Origin: Arenicola marina
Lineage: Eukaryota; Annelida; Polychaeta; Arenicolidae
Direction of reading: 5' to 3'
DNA: 64,000 bases
NCBI GenBank assembly: GCA_964019135.1
Contig: OZ025261.1
Location: 33,744,738-33,808,737, forward strand
Shown here: positions 14,401-29,400 of the stretch, in pieces
Layout of the letters: each line of letters starts with the position of its first letter
Position numbering within the stretch: the first letter of the stretch is position 1
The notes under the pieces: generated by a model
What the model was told of the DNA's origin: nothing
Database searches by the model: none
The model's input: the letters and a program-made list of their open reading frames with translations, nothing else
Made by a program: the position numbers and the translations under genes

Positions 14401-17400
14401 GGGGGGCGGGGGTCATTTTGTGTAGGTTCGAATATCTTACGCCCACGGGTGGGGGGGGTCGAAGGGGGCCCACACGGATGGAGTACAGCAGTTTATATTG
14501 CACAAGGCTTCGCACCAGAAACAAGGAGGGGAGGGAGGGGGGGGGGGGGTACCACGGGTACCTTGGATCCACGTCTGCAATGAAGTGTGTCTGTTGTGTG
14601 TGTTTCAAACGGTTGATTGGTTTCCGAAGGACATTTCAGTTTGTAACATCATTTCGGGTCAAATGGAATATTCTTCGAGTAACGCCATGGCACGTACATA
14701 ACCTACTCTTTTTAATGTGAAATGTTTAAACTCGAGCTACTTTTCGAAGGCAACACTTCTCCGTGGAAAAAAACGCCCGGTTTTTAGGTTTTAGACTTAT
14801 ACCCTGTTAACTATTCTGACTAAATATACCAACAAGTGCTAGGTTCGAGTCCGCTTACACCTAAGCAGTAGTAACACATCCCGACTTGATTGATACCCAT
14901 GGCTGGAAAACCTCGCGGCAATATCGAGTTGAGGGGATCTCATATACCCCTGACTCTGTGCAACAAAAGACGGCTACGACTTTGTTCCATGCTCTTTGCG
15001 AAAGAGTTAAAAGAAAGAAATATCCCCGACTCAGTGTGAAGTCGCGCGGTATCTTCTCGAGTGACAACGAAGGAGTCACGTGTGGCAGCCCACACCCTTG
15101 AAGTCGCGAAATGACGGTACTACTCTTTGCGAAAGAGTTCATATTACAATTCTAGTTTGGATTACTGTAAATATCTACCGGGCGCGCAATAGCACAATAG
15201 CGCTCTCAGCGCCATGCTTGCGAGCACTCACCCACCATCGACACACGGACAACAGTCGCCATTACAAGGGCTTTACACCCTACACATGTAGTTTACGACC
15301 CCGCAGCTTACTACATATATTATATGCACATGTAATATATCAATAGGCGAGTGGTTCACCCCGCAAAGGCCATATTGACAATCAAGACCACACCACCCGT
15401 GGGGCTCATGCACAGCCGTAAAAGCAATCTTATCGTCATTTAAGTCCGGAGATTTAATCAACATATGCGGGTACCCCCCCACCTCTCCTCCCCCCACTTC
15501 TACCCTCTCTCTCGCCATGGTCGCAGCAGACACCACCTTGTATTTATTACACGTTCAGTCGCACACGCCGGGGGTTACAGAGATGGTCCGGACCTGCCAG
15601 GCTGCCCTGCCAGGCTGCCCTGCCAGGCTGCCCTGCCAGGCTGCCCTGCCAGGCTGCCCTGCAAGGCTGCCAGGCTGCCCTGCCAGGCTGCCAGGTTGCC
15701 AGGCTGCCCTGCCAGGTTGCCAGGCTGCCCTGCCAGGCTGCCCTGCCAGGCTGCCAGGCTGCCCTGCCCGGCTGCCAGACTGCCAGGCTGCCCTGCCAGG
15801 CTGCCAGGCTGCCCTGCCCGGCTGCCCTGCCCGGCTGCCCTGCCAGGCTGCCCTGCCAGGCTGCCAGACTGCCAGGCTGCCCTGCCAGGCTGCCAGACTG
15901 CCAGGCTGCCCTGCCAGGCTGCCCTTGCCAGGCTGCCCTGCCAGGCTGCCAGACTGCCAGGCTGCCCTGCCAGGCTGCCAGACTGCCAGGCTGCCCTGCC
16001 AGGCTGCCCTTGCCAGGCTGCCCTGCCAGGCTGCCCTGCCAGGCTGCCCTGCCAGGCTGCCAGACTACCAGGCTGCCCTGCCAGGCTGCCAGACTGCCAG
16101 GCTGCCAGGCTGCCCTGCCAGGCTGCCAGGCTGCCCTGCCAGGCTGCCAGGCTGCCCTGCCAACCACACGGATCGAGACCGTGGGGATCAAATATGCCGA
16201 GTGTGGGCTATTAGCGACCCCACTTGGCAACCGGCGGAACTAAACCCGATAAACCTAATGAGACCAACGTTTTGCGTCGTCGTGGGAGACGGGGGGGGGG
16301 GGCAGTAAGCTGGGGGTATGAGAATGAGGCATGACCACGTGTTGAGGCTAAGATTCAATGTGGGTCGGTGGAGGAGGGAGGGGTGGGGATCAGGGGTGGG
16401 GCAGGATGGTTGTGATCGATAGCCGTAAAATCCTCCTTTAGACGGAATCGAAATACATGCCTTTTTTCTCAATTTCACTGTAAATTGAGTCTGTGGCCTG
16501 TGACCACGACGGCTTCATCATCCCCCCACGCCCCCCACCATCCCCTTGCTCTCCGCCAGATCTAAGCACGCGATAGGTTTTGTACTTACTTGAAATGGAT
16601 CAATGCAACATGCGCATTAATTATCCGAGACACACCTAGACAGGTCCCCAGCGAGGGCTACCTGCCCCCCCCCCCCCCCACCCCCCGCCAACCAGCGAGG
16701 CCAGTTGTGGCGATCTACCAACCGATACACTCCGCAAGACAAAAGCAGTAGTCTACTATTGATTTAGACGTTACTGCTTCTTAGAACCTTTAGAGAGTGA
16801 GTTCTGTACAAACTTGCTAGCCCCCCACCCCCTCCCTCTCTCTCCCTCCCTCACTGTCTTTCCGATCTGTTCGCACACACCGTTCGGAGAGACTTCTGTC
16901 ACTCTACAAACACCGCCCCATGACCCACACATAGCACGGTGTGCCCGTTACCAGGCAAGGCACCGGCTACCTCAGATATATGTGCCCACACACAGTCGAT
17001 AACCTCACCGCCTCACTGAGGTGTAAGTCCACTGGTGTGTGCTGCCCCGCCCCCACCCCCCTCCCCCCTTATCCATACACCGTGCAATTATCGATTTCGT
17101 AGAGATAAAAAAAAGTCGTCTGCTCAGCAAAGAAAAGCGCGCGAACAGGACATAGCAACAGACGCGCCGGTTGGCAATAGACGCCGCGGACTGCCTCTGC
17201 AGGAATGTCCCAGCAATGGCAAGCATTCTAGCCGCCGCGAATCATGGAGCGCATCCTACAAGTTGTCAGGACAAGTTAGTTACCAAGGATAGTGAAGTAT
17301 CGTTGTCAAGCGTCATGATTTGGGATTAACCGTAATACAGGTGAGCCCATGTCAAGAAAAGCTTTATTACAAGAAAATAATAAGTTTCCATTTTACACAT

Positions 17401-20400
17401 CCATATAATTTAGCGTGAAGCCATTGAAATACCTGTTAGTGATCCAGATACACGATGACGTCATAACCGACAAGGTTTTTGCTGATGTGTCCGTAACAAG
17501 CCTCAGCCAGCAGTCGCGTATTAAACTATAAACCGTTTACAGAACCATTATAATTACACTATAAGCTTAGCAACTTTGGGGTCGTTTTTCCATGTAATAG
17601 CGAACCATTGTTTTAACATAGCTCACATTTGACTCAAGCCTACCATTTACTATAGTAATCCATTTCGCGGGCTCTAAATGGAATATGAACCTAGTATTAG
17701 TATAGTTAACAAGAACATATTTTGAATAATGTAAGGTTGTTCGGGAAGTTCCATATCAAGAATTTGATTTGAATTTAATCAGATGCCAAAATAACGTAAG
17801 GATTTTCACAAGCACACGTCACATCATTTGTGTATTCACCACAATGAATAAGGACACCAAAGCAACTTGTAGCCTGAATAAATGACAAATGAGTGTGCAT
17901 GTCGCTGAGTCTGGTTGTGTGATCCACTTCGTGACCCTCCACCCCAAGGGTGGTAGCCAGTCAGCCAGGTACTGAGGGGCTCTGTGCGAGGGCCCAGAGC
18001 TGAGGGGGTAAACCCCGTTACACCCCAAGGGTGGTAGCCAGTCAGGTACTGAGGGGCCCCGTGCGAGGGCCCAGAGCTGAGGGGATTAACCTCGTTACCA
18101 GCTCCTGAACCATTCCTCTCACAATATCGCTGCTATAGCGTCAGTGGTATATATGTATTTGTCAGTTAGACTGCCCACTGGACCAGTAGACATATTATAT
18201 CATACGTCCAACATATAGATAGACACATGGGGCCCAGTATGCTACACCGGCCACCATCGAGTAGAGGGAAGGCCTGGCCCCAATAGTGGCCACATCATCA
18301 CGAAATCTCTCACCAGAGGGAGACACTGGGGCAGTCGATTGCCCTATTCATTCCTCCTCAGCCGTCTACCTGTACAACCATAGACACTTGCACAGGTGGG
18401 GATCGAACCCAGGCAGCGACCTAGCTACCGCCAGAACCCAGGCAGCGACCTAGCTACCGCCAGAACCCAGGCAGCGACCTATTACCGCCAGAACCCAGGC
18501 AGCGACCTAGCTACCGTCAGAACCCAGGCAGCGACCTAGCTACCGCCAGAACCTAGACAGCGACCTAGCTACCGCCAGAACCCAGGCAGCGACCTAGCTA
18601 CCGTCAGAACCCAGGCAGCGACCTAGCTACCACCAGAACCCAGGCAGCGACCTAGCTACCGCCATAACCCAGGCAGCGACCTAGCTACCGCCAGAACCCA
18701 GGCAGCGACCTAGCTACCGTCAGAACCCAGGCAGCGACCTAGCTACCGCCAGAATCTAAACACACGCTTCATTTATAACGTGGTGACGCCCACAGGGGGG
18801 GGGGCGTTAAACGTATCTAAACGCAAAATATCCCCCTGCCCTCCTCTCACCCTCGCTTCGTTTGAAGACCGGTGATCACCGACAGTCCCTCCCCCCCACC
18901 CCACGCTCAAACCCCCGTCCATCCAATGGGCCCACCCATTTAATAACACATAACATAATTAACACCGCATGACACACATCTATATAACATATAACAATAG
19001 AGCAACGAGTTGGGGCGTTGTTAGTTATTTACAGGGCCATCTGAGCGAGGTGATACCCTTAACATAGCGATGTCCGTGCATGGGGTTAGTACGCTGGGCC
19101 CCCCCCCCCCCCCACTCTCATAACACGTCAGAACGGGTCTACACGAGCGCGGGTCTGAACCCACGGAGAGCGACGGCGGGGAGGGGAGGGGGGGGGGCTA
19201 GTAATTAACTCCGCGGCGCACAAGGGTCTGAAATAAAAAGACACAACCCGACACTGACTCGGCACATAAAGATGGAGACTGGAGGTCGGTGAACAACGAG
19301 GACAGAGGATAAGACTTGCACTAGGTCGTGGCTCGCCAGGAAAGGACCACCCCAGGAGTTAATAGCGAGCCTTGTTGTGGTATAGGTCCTTGTATCGTGA
19401 GGCATGACCTGAACGGCTGGTCTATATAGAGATAGCGAAACGACAGCATTAGCATAGACAACTCAGTCACACAATAGTGAAGGTTAGTAGCACTGAACAG
19501 AGTATGTGAATACATACCTACAGGTATACTTTCATGTACTATATATTAGGAATATATAAATACATGTGTAAGATGTTACGAACATGTTATTTATGGTCAC
19601 ATATGTACCTCTATTAAATTATTATTATAGGGTGTCAGTATATATGTATGAAAACATGACTGATGTATATGAATATATATATATTTATATGTATATATAA
19701 ACATGTAGATAATATATACAAGTGAATAATAATTACAAGTATATACATTCACATATAAGACTTGAGAGTTGATCAATGTACCGGTATGTTAATGGGGTAT
19801 CCATTTTTAGGCGAGCACATCACTCTGCAATAAGTTCACGCAAATTACGAAGTCTCGTGCCCCCGATTAGCTAGCATATAAAGTAGATATCGATGTTTTG
19901 TTGGCAGGAGCCACAGGTAGGCAACTTGATAGATATATGTTTCTCAGGCCTGCTTGGTCTGAGAAGGGTAGTGACTGTATTGTCGTTGCATGCGGACGCC
20001 CCGTCATCATAATCATAATGCCGTCCTCAAAAGGGTCTGTACCGCTGTTAGGTAGAGCGTAGACCGCGTGGTATCACCTGGGGTACTGACTCTTATCAGA
20101 ATACTTGAGACTGCACGCCGAACCACATCAGCTGCGCTATAGGGGCGAAATATCTGAGTACACACCCGCGGAGGGGCGGGGGGGTCAGGACACACCCGGC
20201 GTGAGGGGGTTCAGATCACATCCGCGGGAGGGAGAGAGGGGGGGGGGGGTTAAACCAGGGCTTAGACCAGGGCACCACGCCACAATAACCGGTCGATATT
20301 ATGTCGCGCATGAATACCAAAGACTTTACGCACAACTTTACATCCAGCATTTATGGCAACCGACCGACCAAAGGTTGGACGACATTGCGTGTATCAATAT

Positions 20401-23400
20401 CTTGAATACCTACTTGGTGGTCCCAGGCGATTATTTTACCGCGGAGGGTGTCGCCGTAAATTCCTTTAGCGGCTGGCCCTTGGCTATTGCAGTAAGTTAC
20501 AGCGAAGGATATGGCGACTAACAGCGACGCCAGAACTCCGTGTCACAGTAACAACTTTACTTCCAGACCAGGTCTCCAGCCGCCATGTCTGCCAAAAGCA
20601 GGCCGAGGTCAAGGTCACCGGGGAAGACGCCGGACATCCGGATCTCGTCCAGCGAAAGCGGAAGTCGCGCAGCTTCCGGAGCCAGTCGCACGCGCAGCCC
20701 CGCGGCGTCTGCTAAAAACCGGAACCGCTCTCCCCAGTCACGTGGCAAGTCAGCGGCCAGCTCCCGGATGTCCAGCTCGGGCGCCAAGACACCACTGTCG
20801 GCCAAGTCCAGGGGGAGTGGCAACGCCAGCCGGAAGAGCAGCGCCGTGGTCCGGAGAACGCGGATCCAGGCGGTGGAAATTGAGAGCCGCGGACTCACCT
20901 TTCTAGATCTGTCCGGACAGGGAATGACGGCAGTCGCTAGCACCACCTTCTTACGTAAGCACCTGGCAGGACTCCACAAAGCCTTCTTTTAGCTGTCTCT
21001 TTTCCACCAATTGTTTTATTATCTATATGATTATATGGTTAGACACGAGCCTGTCGTTAGTCTAACTTAGGTTTAACTTCCGCGTTTAAAATTCACGCAA
21101 TAGACGACCGCAGTAATGGAAGGTGGCTTTTCGAAGCTTCGATCAAAGTCACCGCTTTCATTATGGGTGGACTTTGATTGCTTAGTGACGGATACTGGCG
21201 AATCAGTACTAATGGCAAAAAATATGCGGAGGTCGTTTACAGAAGCTCACATTGTACTCATAGTGTAGCTTCCTTTACAATAATTGATATCGTAACTCCA
21301 CACTTTGAAGGTAGAATTAGGTCAACCCCTCTAGTCAAAACTATGTAAAATGTGCCTGGAATCTAGACAAATGCAACATTTCATTTCAGGTAAAGCGGTG
21401 GGAGAGCTGAATCTATCGAGTAACAACCTCCGACAGCTGCCTGGTGATGTCAGCAAACTAACCAACCTCTGCCACCTGGATATCAGTAAGAACGGGATCC
21501 GCTGCGGGCATCCCAAGGACTTCTCGGGTCTGCCTCTGGAGCTGGGTCAACTGGCCAACCTCACCGTGCTTTGTATCTCAGAGTGCAATTTACCCTTCAT
21601 CCCGCCAGCCATCTGGAAATGCCGCTCCCTCAGGGCCCTGGATATCAGCCGGAACAAGATCAACGTCCTGGCCCCGGATGTAGGCAATCTGAGCCAGTTG
21701 CGCCACTTGGATGCGCAGCAGACGAGTATCATGACACTACCGCCAGAGGTCGCCCTCTGTCAGGAGCTGGAGGAGATTCTTCTGTGGGGCAACGCCATTG
21801 AGAGTCTTCCGGAGACGCTGAGAGAGATCCCGAACCTCAGGGTTCTGGCTATCAACTACAAGAGCTTCAGCGCCGCCGTGGATGACTATCGGGATACGCT
21901 GATCCGGAAGGGCCAGATCCAGTCCGAACACATCCCGCCGGTGCTCTTCGACATCCCGGCACTGGCCAAACTGGACTTGGAGGACACCAAGCTGAACTTC
22001 CTTCCGGAGCGGTGCCACGGGAAGTACAAGGAAGTGTACCTCGGCAGGAACTTCTTCTATAAACTGCCGCGTATGGTGCTCCAGATCCCCACTCTAGAGA
22101 CGCTGGATATCTCGGAAAACAAACTGAGCGTCATTCCGGACGCCATCGATTCAATCTCCACCTTGAGGGCGCTGCGGCTGAACGATAACGACATCGAGAA
22201 GATTCCCCTGTCCATCGGCAACATGAAGCAGCTGCGGGAGCTGAACCTCGGAGGAAATAAAATCTCGGGCCTGCCGGAAGCGCTGGGACGACTGGAGAAT
22301 CTACAGAGTCTGCTTCTGGATCGAAATCAAATCCGGAACATCCCGGATTCGCTGAGCAACTTAGAGTGTCTTGAGACGCTGGATCTCACGGATAACCTGA
22401 TCGCATCCCTGCCGATCAGCTTCCACAAAATGGCTGCCTTGAAGACGGCCCACAGCTACCGCAAGCTGCACAAACACGGACTGTGGCTGCACAAGAACCC
22501 ACTGAGGAGCCCCCCGGAGGAGGTGTGGAAAACAGACGAACCGAAGGGCATCTTCGAGCACCTGCGGCGCCTGCAGATCCAGCGGACGGAAAACCTCCAA
22601 CGGCAAAAGCTGATCGTCTTGGGCGAGGTGCAGTGTGGGAAGACCAGCCTGGTGCACGCAATGACTGCCGGGAAGTCCCTCCTGACCCAGGCGACTGCGG
22701 ACAGCACGGCTCTGGTCGATTTCTTCGCCTGGAGGACCCAAAATGGCGTTGACCTGCTGGTTCATGACCTTGGCGGGGCGGACGCCTATCGGACGCCGAC
22801 GCAGCTGTATCTCGACCCCAAGGCCCTCTATCTCCTCGTCTACGACCACCGGAAGTACACCACACAAAACCACCAGGCGGCGCTCGGAGTGTGGTTGGAC
22901 ATGCTGCTGACGCATGCGCCGGGAGCCGTGGTGAAGATTGCCGGGACTCAGATCGACCAATGTTCAGAGGACTTCGCCCTGAAGATCAAGGATCAGGTGG
23001 AGGAGCAAGTTCAGCAGCAGATGGCGGAGCGAGCCGACAAGATCCAGCAGGAAGTGGTGCGCGTGGACGCCATGCTGCGTGACATCGAGGGCGGGAGGTC
23101 AGCGCAGGAGATTGAGCAACTCAGCCGGCAGAGGGCGCGGCTGGTGACTCTGGGCCAAACATCGCTGAGGCTGCAGAACGATATCTCCCTGGTGACGGCG
23201 GGAGAGGGGATCCAGGGCGTGCCGCAGCTGGTGAGCAGTCTAGAGGTGCTGGCGGTGGATTCCACCCTGTTCCCCCATGCACAGAGACAGGTCCCAGGGG
23301 TATGGGACAAATTCCGTCTCGCCCTGAAGAAGCGAAGGGATTTCTTCCTCACGCTAGACACGGTGTTGCAGACCGGTAAGCAGCAGTACGAGCTGACCAG

Positions 23401-26400
23401 GGCAGACGTCCTTCAATGTCTGAACCATCTCTGCGACATCGGCGAGATCATGTGGTTCCAACATAACCCCGCTTTACGCAAGGTCGTATTCCATCGTCCC
23501 GTGACCTTGACCGAGATTCTCAGAGGTCTCTTTCGGCATGATCTGGAGGAGTTCCTCGACTACGACCAAAACAGGCTTTTCTTCTCCAGGGGTCTCATGT
23601 CTCGCGAGATCTTTGATCAGGCCACGTTGCAGTACAAAGTCGGCGGGCAAATCTCGCGCAACCTCCTCCTGTGTATGTGGTTCCATCTGACGCTTTCCGG
23701 GGAGGACTTCACCACCCTACTCGACCTGATACCCCACCTCGGTCTCTGCTACGTCACGCCACTTCCGGAAGTCCCACTTCCGCCTCAGGAATACGTGCCA
23801 ATGGTTGCCATTCCCGCCTTCAACAGAGAGGATGACCTCAAGGATGACCTTGAATCCATATGGCCAGCGTCGCCGCGCGACTCCCAGAAACAAGTCTCCC
23901 TGACCTTGACCTTCCCTTTGATATACCCACACGGCCTCTTCGAGAAGCTCTCCTGCTCCGTCCACAATTGCGTCCAGTCGCGTATGGACTGGCAAAATCT
24001 CGTGGTCGGCGAGACTTCCGGTGGGACGTTACTCCTGCGGCGTTACTTAGATCCCGAGACCTATGATTGCGTTATACAGATCACGGTGAGAGACGATGAC
24101 GTCACAAAGCTCACGCAATGTCTCGGGTCAATCGTGGCTGAACTCAAGGTCACCTTGTGCGAGTACCGTGGATCGGTATGGTACCTCAGGTCAGATACGA
24201 AAAACTGTGAAAACATCGTCAAATCGGAATGTCTGCCAAAAGGATTGGCTTCCATCTGATAATCCAAATCCCGACGGCCACGCCACCACATGGAGCTCAT
24301 AACATGTTATTTATTGTCCATACACCAAGTGACCAGAACAATATTATGATGCAATTTTTAATATTTAAGTAGGTGTTCTATCTTATTAAGCTATAAGCTA
24401 TTTCGCATGACCCAGCTGGACAATATTCTGATATTATTTCCCATTGTTACACACATGTATATAGTTCGAAGTATTAAATTTTGTATGACACACCGTCATA
24501 GTGTATATAATAATTACCACAAACGTGCACATTACTAGGTCAAATATTGTATAGTTTATACAGACACAAAATTGTTTTTCGCACACCAAAACGGTTTATC
24601 TGCTAAATATTACTATGTGTAGTGTAGACTGTAGTGCACTAGTACTCGTACCATATAGTGCTCGCGACCACGTCGTGACTCGACCAAAGCGGAACTGTGA
24701 TATTCTGTACATAGTGAAGGGATTTAACTAATAGGTGTGGTTCACGTGCTTAGTTTGTAGCCTTATTTAACAGGTGGTGGGTCAGGGTGTGGGTGATGCC
24801 ACACTCATATTTAGTAGTATTTATTTTATGCGAGTGTTCGTTGTATTACCGTATTTTCCTGCATGTAAGTCACACTTAAAAGTAACTTATTGTGACTTTT
24901 ATCCCGGAAAGTACGGTATATATAATTACTACGTATAATTAAAACATAGTCGGTGTTAGTGGCATTAAATTGTAGCTGTAGTGAGCGAAAGTATATTATT
25001 ATGTCAATGTAAATAATGTAAATTTGCGTGATATATCTATGCATGGATTGTATTATTTTTACTGGCACCATAATGGAGACATATCAACCGCGGTGAAGCC
25101 GATTATAATGTCGATAATAGGTTTATAAATTTACTTCTGTTGGCTAAATTAAACAAATTATATTATCAAGAATGCAGGGGTTTAGCGTGGGTCTGAGATT
25201 ATTGTTACTCGAAGTGGAGAATTCTTCCACTGTATCTATCCGTCCATCATATTGAGAATAAAACATTGCTACAGTGCACGGTTGCTTGATTGGTCTATAT
25301 AACCAGATTTAACCTGTGTAAATCCTATCGCTACAATGGCAAGGGTCAAGGCAGGGCGGATCCATGTCTGTGAGAGTAACTCCCTACTGTGTGCCAAGAC
25401 AGATACGAAATCTTTTTTTGATATCTGTATATCACGATATAGCCCCACAGGCTGAAAGTGCCGTTAAAACCCAATCAAATCAAATCAACATTGATATCTG
25501 TATGGCACGATATAGCCCTACAGGCTGAAAGTCCCGTTAAAACCCAATCAAATCAAATCAACATTGATATCTGCACAAATGGGGCAATAACCACGAACCA
25601 CCTGCTCGACTGGCCCAGCAGAGCACAACGCAGCGCACTAGCCGCAAGTATGTCGACCTGAACTACGCGACAACCACGGTCCGTTCACCCCACCTGCCGG
25701 CTAAATGACATGAAATATGGCTGCTGCAGGCCAGGTCTGTTCACATACATGGCGCCTCCCGGGACGATGAAATGGAGTAGCAGGAATTATTGCCCCGGAT
25801 GTAGGTGCCAGGGCGCGAACCCATGACCTGTTGGTCTGCAGCTCAGTCCGCTAACCAACTGAGCAGTGGAGGATTCCCCAGCAAAATGAAGGCTACGCCA
25901 ACACCAAACAAAACCCACATCTTAATGTCGGGCCACCTATGTCTACCTACACATGAGAGAAGCAACCTCCAGGTGGTTATCAAACGTGATGTATTGTGTC
26001 TAAGGATTCATGTAATATAACGTTAGGCCAACCACTGACGCCATCGTGCACATTAAGAGGTAAAGACCATTTCATCACCCTTTTCTACAAACTGGATATT
26101 GGTCACCGGAAGTACTCAACGGTACTGCCGGGTACGCCCTTAACTGCCAGAGTTTACCGAATCACTCCTGCATATATACAATGGGAACAATTTTTCTAAT
26201 CCGACTGAATCGCAATGATCACATTATTCATCTGGAGCCGTATTCATAATCGCCACTTACGCTACGCCACTAGACTTAGCGCTAAGTGGATGATATGTCG
26301 AGCGATTATCAGGTTCAATATGAGTATTCACACAAGCAGTGGATTTTCTGAATAAAGAAAGTGCTAAAATTATATTGAAGACGATTTCTTAATTATGAGC

Positions 26401-29400
26401 ACCGCCACAACGAGATGGCGAGGCTAAGACGAAAATGCACTTTTCATGCTTAACTTACGATGGGAGTATAAATACGGCCCCAAAAGTCTAAAACAAGGTC
26501 ATGTATGTATGTAGGAAATACTGAAACGAGACGCCAATATAAACGGCAAATGGTATAACTTGGTAGAACTCACCTGGGCGTAAAAGGCGAATATCCTTTG
26601 CGATCTTACGGGTGAGAAGAACATCAAAGGCACCGCTATCTCAATGACGTAGGTGGCGGCCACACTGAGTTTGTTGAACCACTCCGGAAGTTGGTGAAAG
26701 TACCAGGCCAAGGGAGCCGGGATACACTGGAGACACAGGATAGTATGGTCAACATACTAACCGCTCTTCCACAAAAGCTGATTATCATTAACTATTATAT
26801 CATTGAAGTTCTACAGCATTCTGCAGCATCAACTGTTGCAGCCTAATTCTATAGCTCAATTTGAATGCCTCCTGCAATATCTCAACTTTTAACACCTTCC
26901 GCAACATCGAACATTTATTTTTAAGCCCACTGCACTACCTCAACTTTTCATGTTTTGGTCATGGTACTTACTTGTGTTTCGTAATGGTAATTTAAGGCTG
27001 GAAAATAAGAACCGCACATTAACATACATATTCATACCAAATATTAAGGTTAATTTACGTACGTTTTATTTATTACTGTAGATGTATATTTATACATATA
27101 TATATCCCGGTAGTATATATACATAAGATATCCAATTGGACCAGCAAAGCGTCAATTGGTACTTTCGTTGGCATGTTCTTGACCAGTTTTGTTAAGTCTT
27201 AAATCTACCCGTGTTTGTGATATACGGCTTGGAACACCAACAGGTTTTCATTTCACTCGCACTTTTCAAACTCTCCCCCTTACCTGTCAGCCCTCACGAG
27301 GTCGGACAGTTGCTGGTCACCTTGACGACGCCCCCCCTCCCACTTACCTGTCAGCCCTCACGAGGTCGGACAGTTGCTGGTCACCTTGACGACGCCCCCC
27401 CCTTACCTGTCAGCCCTCACGAGGTCGGACAGTTGCTGGTCACCTTGACGACGCCCCCCCTCCCCCTTACCTGTCAGCCCTCACGATGTCGGACAGTTCC
27501 TGGTCACCTTGACGACGCCCCCCCTCCCCCTTACCTGTCAGCCCTCACGATGTCGGACAGTTCCTGGTCACCTTGACGACGCCCCCCCTCCCCCTTACCT
27601 GTCAGCCCTCACGAGGTCGGACAGCTGCTGGTCACCTTGACGACGCCCCCCCTCCCCCTTATCTGTCAGCCCTCACGAGGTCGGACAGTTGCTGGTCACC
27701 TTGACGACGCCCCCCCCCCACTACCTGTCAGGCCCCACTAGGTCGGACAGTTGCTGGTCACCTTGACGACGCGTCCCCCCCCCCTTTACCCGTCAGCCCC
27801 CACCAGGTCGGACAGTTTCTAGTCAAATTGACGACACCAACCGCCCCAACCCTTACCTGTCAGCCCCCACTAGGTCGGACAGTTGCTGGTCAGTTTGACG
27901 ACGCCCCTACCCCTTACCTGTCAGCCCCCACCAGGTCGGACAGTTGCTGGTCAGTTTGACGACGCCGGAAGCGAACATCAACCGGAAGAGCAGCCACTTG
28001 ACCAGCCAGAAGGTCACGTGATCATGCTGGTGGTACCAGACGCTGCGCATGCCGAATAGGTTCAGTGGCGCCACCATCAGGCAGAGAAAGCCAGCCTCCA
28101 GCAGCAAAATGTCCCTGGCGACCAAAGTACAACGATCATCAGTAAGAGACATGGACTCTAGACTATCTCTGCTACTTGGTATGCTTGGCGATACCAGGTA
28201 CTATTACCTTAGGTTGTAGCAAATTCACGATTTATAACTTAACGATTCTTGTATTTGTAAATGGCCACGAAATATGAAATTTGTATTTCAATTATATCCG
28301 ACGCCTTAAAAAATGAGAAATTATTAAACACTTATTAATAACGACCTGTTCAAAGAAAAAACCAACTAAATGAAATAAATAAGATGGCTAAGTTGACTGA
28401 TAATACGACTTTCTCGACTTAGTTCCACAAATAGGTAGTTTTATTAATTCCACCATGAAGTTTATGCTTCATGTCACTTCCCATTAGGACACCTCCTTGG
28501 CTCGACTGAATTAAGTCATGTTTGTAATATAAATAAAATACTCACCACTGGAACCAGAGAAAGGTTTGTCCAACCTGCAACAAAGAGAACACCGATGTCA
28601 GACATCGTAGTATTGGGATAAACTGAAAAAGGCGTAATTGCTAAGTACCGGTCGTCCATTATAACCGACAGGTGTGTGTCGTCCTTGGTGCCATCGCACC
28701 GCTGTCTTTAAAGCTCTACACAAAGGGGAGATAATAACATGACATGCGGTATAATAGTTGCAGGGATTATAAGCGTTGTGGAAAGCCTCATAAATCGCTA
28801 CTTGAGAGCTTTAGATAACTCCCAGAGTCCGAGTTGCGCGGTTTGTCTCTTAGGTATGTTACCACCTTAATTTGATGTTGCTTCGTGCAGATCACTTTCA
28901 CCGTCATAACGCACCCGTTCAGTGTAGGCACCAATGTCTCGAGCATATTAAGTGCAGCGACCAGTGGTACAGTGCCCGATCCTCGCCCTACCTCCCACCC
29001 ACCAAAACAAATCGAAGCCAACCCCATATTTTACTAGGAAGAAAGGAACGTTATTGCCCGCTCACACTCTTCTGTAAACATCACATACCAGAGGTAAAAT
29101 TGATGGCAAAGTGGTGAGGAGGGGATCCACACACTACGTGGATACCTAATGACGACACATATATGAGCGTTATTCAAAACGACTTCATCAACGACTTCAT
29201 CAACCGCAAGTGACGCGTGCATGGGCGGATTTGTGTTTTTGACCACTTTTGTGTACATATGGGATCAACTAAGCCAAGGATGGCTGGTTGGTTATAGAGG
29301 ACGCTTTAACCACTTTTGGTCATATCGCGTCAATGGGAGAAGGGAGACTGGAGCTGAGTCCCCGGGGGTAACCCCCTACTCTTTACGAAGAAAGATATGG

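Larger units (their letters stand above)
13474..20584 (-). other. LMF2 intron 7, part upstream of the nested gene
   Basis: No LMF2 exon is present. The stretch holds the 15585-16165 array, a two-copy repeat at 17940-18100, a SINE and a 29-bp array at 18120-18750, several poly-G/poly-C runs (14396, 14541, 16290, 16668, 19100, 19186, 20238) and an AT-rich block at 19520-19760. Open frames here are short, or arise from repeats. Confidence 0.6.
24260..26573. other. ROCO gene 3' flank and rest of LMF2 intron 7
   Basis: AT-rich, no coding exon. It holds a candidate plus-strand poly(A) signal at 25257, a 73-bp two-copy repeat at 25418-25563 and a tRNA-like SINE head at 25807-25870. Confidence 0.6.

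Noticed and set aside
15465..16308. Three ~250-codon frames over the CTGCC-rich array
   Set aside because: Low-complexity array open in several frames on both strands.
22361..22960. 199-codon minus-strand frame and other frames in 21331-24300
   Set aside because: Shadows of the ROCO gene's long exon; only the plus-strand frame has LRR and GTPase motifs.
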